This document shows, piece by piece, positions 61,095 through 64,000 of a stretch of 64,000 nt of DNA (position 1 is the first letter of the stretch; each line of letters opens with the position of its first letter). Where the stretch lies: positions 310,001-374,000 of the forward strand of contig NZ_JACIEU010000001.1 in NCBI RefSeq assembly GCF_014197035.1. Reading direction: 5' to 3'. Source of the stretch: Sphingobium scionense (GTDB lineage: Bacteria > Pseudomonadota > Alphaproteobacteria > Sphingomonadales > Sphingomonadaceae). The notes under the pieces are model-generated. The model worked only from the letters and a program-made list of their open reading frames with translations, searched no databases and was not told where the DNA came from. The position numbers were made by a program, and so were the translations under genes.

Positions 61095-61568
61095 ATGAGC
61101 CAGACCAGCAAAATCGACAGCTTCGACCGGGCCATCCTGCGCCTGATCCAGCGCGACACCCGCATGCCGCAGCGCGCGATTGCCGAGGCGGTCAATCTGT
61201 CGACCGCCGCCGTGCAGCGCCGTATCGCCGCGATGGAGCGCAGCGGCGTGATCGTGCGCAATGTCGCGATCGTCGATCCCGATCAGGTGGGCCTCGGCGT
61301 CACATCCATCGTCGAGGTCAATCTGGTCGATGAAAAGGCGGCGCGCGTCGACAAGGCCAAGCAATTGTTCCGCGACGCGCCCGAAGTGCAGCAATGCTAT
61401 TATGTCACCGGCGGCCGCAGCTTCATCATGTTGATCGTCGCGCCCGACATGCGCAGCTATGAAGCGATCACCCGCCGCCTGTTCGCCGAAAATGAATCAG
61501 TCGCCAGCTATCACAGCTATCTGGCGCTCAACCGGGTGAAGGCGGGCATGGAACTGGTCATCCCCTGA
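61095..61568 (+). CDS. Lrp/AsnC-family transcriptional regulator
   Basis: A 157-residue Lrp/AsnC regulator. The HTH covers about residues 10-55 (MPQRAIAEAVNLSTAAVQRRIAAMERSGVI) and the RAM effector domain follows (VQQCYYVTGGRSFIMLIVAP). ATG 61095 gives the standard MSQTSKIDSFDRAIL. The gap to the divergent EamA gene is AT-rich (CAAATTCCGATATGGGAAAT and following), fitting an operator region. The likely effector is an amino acid. Confidence 0.94.
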   Translation: MSQTSKIDSFDRAILRLIQRDTRMPQRAIAEAVNLSTAAVQRRIAAMERSGVIVRNVAIVDPDQVGLGVTSIVEVNLVDEKAARVDKAKQLFRDAPEVQQCYYVTGGRSFIMLIVAPDMRSYEAITRRLFAENESVASYHSYLALNRVKAGMELVIP

Positions 61569-61584
61569 TCCGCCGCCTTTCGGG

Positions 61585-62604
61585 CTAGGAATTTGCCTCG
61601 ACCGGCACGGCCCGCCGGTTTGAATCGCCAGCGCCCGGGGGCGGCATCAATTCCCGAATCATGGCCCAATAGCCCCGCGTGACATGGGCATCCTGCGCAT
61701 AGAGCGGATCGGACGCCATCAGATGCCGGTGCAAGCGGCGCAGATTATGCCAAGGCACCGACGGGAACAGATGATGTTCCAGATGATAGCTGACATTGAG
61801 CGGCCCGATCAGGATCCGGTCGATCAGGGTCGGGATGACGGTGCGGGTGCCGCGTATTTCCGATTCGTCGGTGACGCCATTATGCTCCGCCATCGCCCGG
61901 ATGCGGTTGAAGACGTTCATCCACAGAAATTGCGGGATCAGGAACAAACCCAATATCTGCCAGCGCCAGGGCGACCACAGGATCAGGCCGTAGACCAGCA
62001 CCGCCCAGACGACATAGCGGATACGCAGCGCCAGCCGGAAATCGAAGCCGAAGCGCATCGGATTGTGGAAATTGGCCAGCGGCGACCAGACCCGCGCCGG
62101 GCGGGCCACGCGATAATAGTTGACGCCGGTCAGGCTGCGCAACAGCAACACAGCCATGGCGCGCCCGTCCTTCGGAAAATCCTGGTCGCTATCCTTACGC
62201 GCAGCGCGATAATCATAATCGCGCATCGTATTGGTATGGCGGTGATGCACCATATGGGCAGCGCGATAGAGATCGACACTGAGGGCAAAGGGATAGGCCA
62301 CGAACAGGTCGCCGATCAGGTCATTGACGCGGCGATTGCTGAACAGCATCCCGTGGCAGGCCTCATGCATCATCACCGCAAGAACCTGGATTCGCGTGCC
62401 GATAACGATGCCCGCGATCAGATAGGCGGGCCAGCGATCGACCCGGATGGCGATCACGCAGGCGGCGACGATGACGGCCCATTGCAGGATCAGCAAAAAG
62501 CCATTGCGCCAGTTGGGGACGACCGACAATTGCCGGATCAGGGACAGGGTAGCGCGCCGCGAATAGCGGTATCCCGGCGCGCGGTCCTGAGCGGCATCTT
62601 CCAT
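61585..62604 (-). CDS. Fatty-acid desaturase family protein
   Basis: A 339-residue membrane di-iron enzyme. The three His boxes are complete: HEACHG near residue 92, HMVHHRHTNT near 127 and YHLEHHLFPSVPWHNL near 270. Hydrophobic segments flank them. It could desaturate a fatty acyl chain or hydroxylate a lipid or carotenoid; the boxes do not decide. It ends 17 bases from the convergent Lrp gene. Confidence 0.92.
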   Translation of the reverse strand: MEDAAQDRAPGYRYSRRATLSLIRQLSVVPNWRNGFLLILQWAVIVAACVIAIRVDRWPAYLIAGIVIGTRIQVLAVMMHEACHGMLFSNRRVNDLIGDLFVAYPFALSVDLYRAAHMVHHRHTNTMRDYDYRAARKDSDQDFPKDGRAMAVLLLRSLTGVNYYRVARPARVWSPLANFHNPMRFGFDFRLALRIRYVVWAVLVYGLILWSPWRWQILGLFLIPQFLWMNVFNRIRAMAEHNGVTDESEIRGTRTVIPTLIDRILIGPLNVSYHLEHHLFPSVPWHNLRRLHRHLMASDPLYAQDAHVTRGYWAMIRELMPPPGAGDSNRRAVPVEANS

Positions 62605-62771
62605 GGAACCCTGCCTCCGAACGTCCCACCAATATTGGGCCGATGCTATGATCGGGACAAACCAGCGTCAAGCGCGAGGCCCGACACAGGCAGCCGCCGT
62701 TCCGATCAGCATTAACGGCTTGTTAGGCGCCCTGCCGCACAAGGATCGCTTCCAATCGGTGGGGATCGATT

Positions 62772-62870
62772 ATGGTTGATATTGTTTTCGAATTTTCGGC
62801 GCACATGCTGGCGCTCGGGCTGATCGTCGGCGGCGTGTACAGCCTGACCAAGGAAGCCGGCTTGCGCTGA
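62772..62870 (+). CDS. Possible 32-residue single-helix membrane peptide
   Basis: This short frame encodes 32 residues, beginning MVDIVFEFSAHM, with one hydrophobic helix (MLALGLIVGGVYSL) and a basic-ended tail KEAGLR. GGTGGGGA lies about five bases before the ATG, a good ribosome-binding site, and the region otherwise has no gene. No homologue was recognised. It may be a real small membrane protein; confidence is limited by its length. Confidence 0.42.
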   Translation: MVDIVFEFSAHMLALGLIVGGVYSLTKEAGLR

Positions 62871-62877
62871 CGGCCGT

Positions 62878-63786
62878 TCAGGCCAGCGGGCCGTCCGTCA
62901 GCGACGGAAAGCTTTCCGCGACATAGTCGATGAACGCGCGCAGGGTCGGCGACATGCCGGTGCGCGCGGTGAAGAGGACGTGGACGATGCCCTCGCTGGT
63001 CCGCCAGTCGGGCAGGACATGCACCAGCCGCCCCTGTTGCAGCTCGACCGAACAGGCTGCTGACGACAGCAGCGCCACGCCCAGCCCGGCCACCGCCGCA
63101 TCGCGCACCCTCGCTGAATCATTGCTGCAGAAACGGGGATGATGGGCGACGACATGCTGTCGTCCCTGCCCGTTCATCAACAGCCACTCATCATGTTCGA
63201 CATGCTCGCCCACGCTCAGCGTCGGCAGTTCGGCAAGGCTGGCGATGGTCGTCGCCGCGACCTGCGCCGCCACCGCCGGCGCAGCCACCAGGATACGCTC
63301 CAGCAGCCCCAGCGGATGCATCGTCAGCGCCTGATCATGCACGGTGTCGATATCGACGCGAAAGGCGGCATCGAACCGCTCCTGAATCAGGTCGATCCGC
63401 CGGCTGCTGATATGCATTTCCAGATGGACGTCGGGATAGAGCATCAGGAACCGGGCGAAGACATCAGTGCGCAGATAGCGGGCCAGCCCCGGCGGGCAGG
63501 CGATGCGCAGATTGCCGCTGATCTGCGACCGGGCGCGCGCGGCAATCGCCTGGGTGGCGTCGATCCCTTCGGCGATCGCCTCGCACTGGCGATAGATTTC
63601 GCGGCCGACATCGGTCACGCGCAGATTGCGGGTCGATCGCTCGATCAGGCGGACGCCCAGCACCTGTTCCAGCCGCGCGACCCGGCGACTGAGCTTCGCC
63701 TTGCGTTCGCCGCTGGCGCGCTCCGCCGCGCTGAAGCCGCCATGGCGCACGACTTGGGCAAAGCTGCGCAAATCATCCAGATCCAT
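62878..63786 (-). CDS. LysR-family transcriptional regulator
   Basis: A 302-residue LysR regulator of the DsdA/CrgA-like branch. The HTH reads MDLDDLRSFAQVVRHGGFSA, then SRRVARLEQVLGVRLIERSTR, followed by the effector domain (GNLRIACPPGLARYL). ATG 63786 gives the typical compact start; a longer frame would add 30 residues that overlap a palindrome. It follows a truncated membrane-protein gene on the same strand by 86 bases. Confidence 0.93.
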   Translation of the reverse strand: MDLDDLRSFAQVVRHGGFSAAERASGERKAKLSRRVARLEQVLGVRLIERSTRNLRVTDVGREIYRQCEAIAEGIDATQAIAARARSQISGNLRIACPPGLARYLRTDVFARFLMLYPDVHLEMHISSRRIDLIQERFDAAFRVDIDTVHDQALTMHPLGLLERILVAAPAVAAQVAATTIASLAELPTLSVGEHVEHDEWLLMNGQGRQHVVAHHPRFCSNDSARVRDAAVAGLGVALLSSAACSVELQQGRLVHVLPDWRTSEGIVHVLFTARTGMSPTLRAFIDYVAESFPSLTDGPLA

Positions 63787-63837
63787 GGCGTCGTCCGGTC
63801 TGCTCTCCTGCCGCGTCGAACCGGTGCTACACGCTCC

Positions 63838-63859
63838 GCCCGGCTGGCGCCAGCCGGGC
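63838..63859. terminator. 22-bp perfect palindrome
   Basis: The sequence from GCCCGGCTGG to CCAGCCGGGC is a perfect 22-bp palindrome 13 bases beyond the stop of the truncated gene and upstream of the LysR gene. It can form a strong hairpin and probably terminates that gene; no T tract follows. Confidence 0.5.
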
Positions 63860-63872
63860 GCGGCATCCGCGA

Positions 63873-64000
63873 TCACCGCGCCTGGCCGCTGACCATCATC
63901 GGCAGGAACAGCAGCGACGCCGCCACCGTCGCCACGAAGGATACCAGCAGGTCATCGACCATGCCGTTGATGCCGCTGAACAGGGCGATTTCCACGAACA
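63873..64000 (-). CDS. C-terminus of a membrane protein (cut by window edge)
   Basis: Only the last 41 residues are visible, ending with MMVSGQAR and a TGA at 63873. The segment contains a hydrophobic helix (LLVSFVATVAASLLFLPMMV) preceded by FSGINGMVDD. The open frame runs to the window end with composition like its neighbours, so a real gene is likely. The family cannot be identified from this fragment. Confidence 0.6.
   Translation of the reverse strand, partial: FVEIALFSGINGMVDDLLVSFVATVAASLLFLPMMVSGQAR

Noticed and set aside
63838-63859. Palindrome as an operator for the LysR gene
   Set aside because: It is GC-only, 13 bases after the stop of the upstream gene and lacks the AT-rich interrupted form of LysR sites, so a terminator is more likely.

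Overview
The window is high-GC DNA from an alphaproteobacterium, almost certainly a member of the Sphingomonadaceae (Sphingobium-like; the genus is inferred). Signs are four TonB-dependent receptors, a NodT-type efflux system, an SspB-alpha ClpXP adaptor, an ATP12 chaperone, a DUF2585 protein and the local histidine gene order. No rRNA, tRNA, CRISPR array, transposase or phage gene was seen. About 57 protein genes are supported, and both window edges cut a gene.

Layout. 1-8.1 kb: amidohydrolase, TonB-dependent receptor, TolB-propeller/amidohydrolase fusion and a LysR regulator, which looks like an uptake-and-hydrolysis locus. 8.4-14.2 kb: a tripartite RND efflux operon, followed by a MITE-like palindromic element and an SDR gene. 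15.2-20.2 kb (minus strand): a cobalamin riboswitch controlling a BtuB-like receptor, a PepSY membrane protein and a NiCoT nickel/cobalt permease. 20.2-24.6 kb: a metal-resistance unit in which a CnrYXH-like module (membrane anti-sigma candidate, periplasmic metal sensor, ECF sigma factor) is transcribed with copA and copB, and divergently from copC. Both sides carry identical promoter boxes. 24.7-34.1 kb: a small membrane gene, an almost empty 460-bp stretch, a GH2 glycosidase, two more receptors and a LysR gene.

34.1-40.4 kb is an oxygen-response block: hemN and ompW share an intergenic FNR-type box, then come a GNAT gene, a universal stress protein, FixL (heme ligand His conserved), FixJ and an Fe-S-type Fnr regulator. 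A shared sequence motif lies upstream of both the usp gene and fnr. 40.5-46.5 kb is housekeeping: lgt, a MidA-like methyltransferase, gmk, DUF2585, fumC and an orphan outer-membrane barrel. 46.5-51.0 kb holds sspB and the his cluster hisB-yciI-hisH-hisA-hisF-hisE. A tiny PEP-CTERM protein gene sits between hisF and hisE behind a sigma-54-type promoter with upstream dyads. 51.1-64 kb: a membrane protein, an HDAC-like amidohydrolase, two L,D-transpeptidases flanking a lipoprotein, a tightly packed minus-strand chain (crcB, RluA-family synthase, PaiB-like, HAD phosphatase, small membrane protein, ATP12), an EamA transporter divergent from an Lrp regulator, a fatty-acid desaturase, a LysR gene and a truncated membrane protein.

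The observations most worth follow-up are the CnrYXH-like module wired to copper genes with twin divergent ECF promoters, the sigma-54/PEP-CTERM insertion in the his operon, the riboswitch-receptor-PepSY-NiCoT operon, the FixLJ/Fnr circuit with its shared motif, and the MITE with a 5-bp target duplication.
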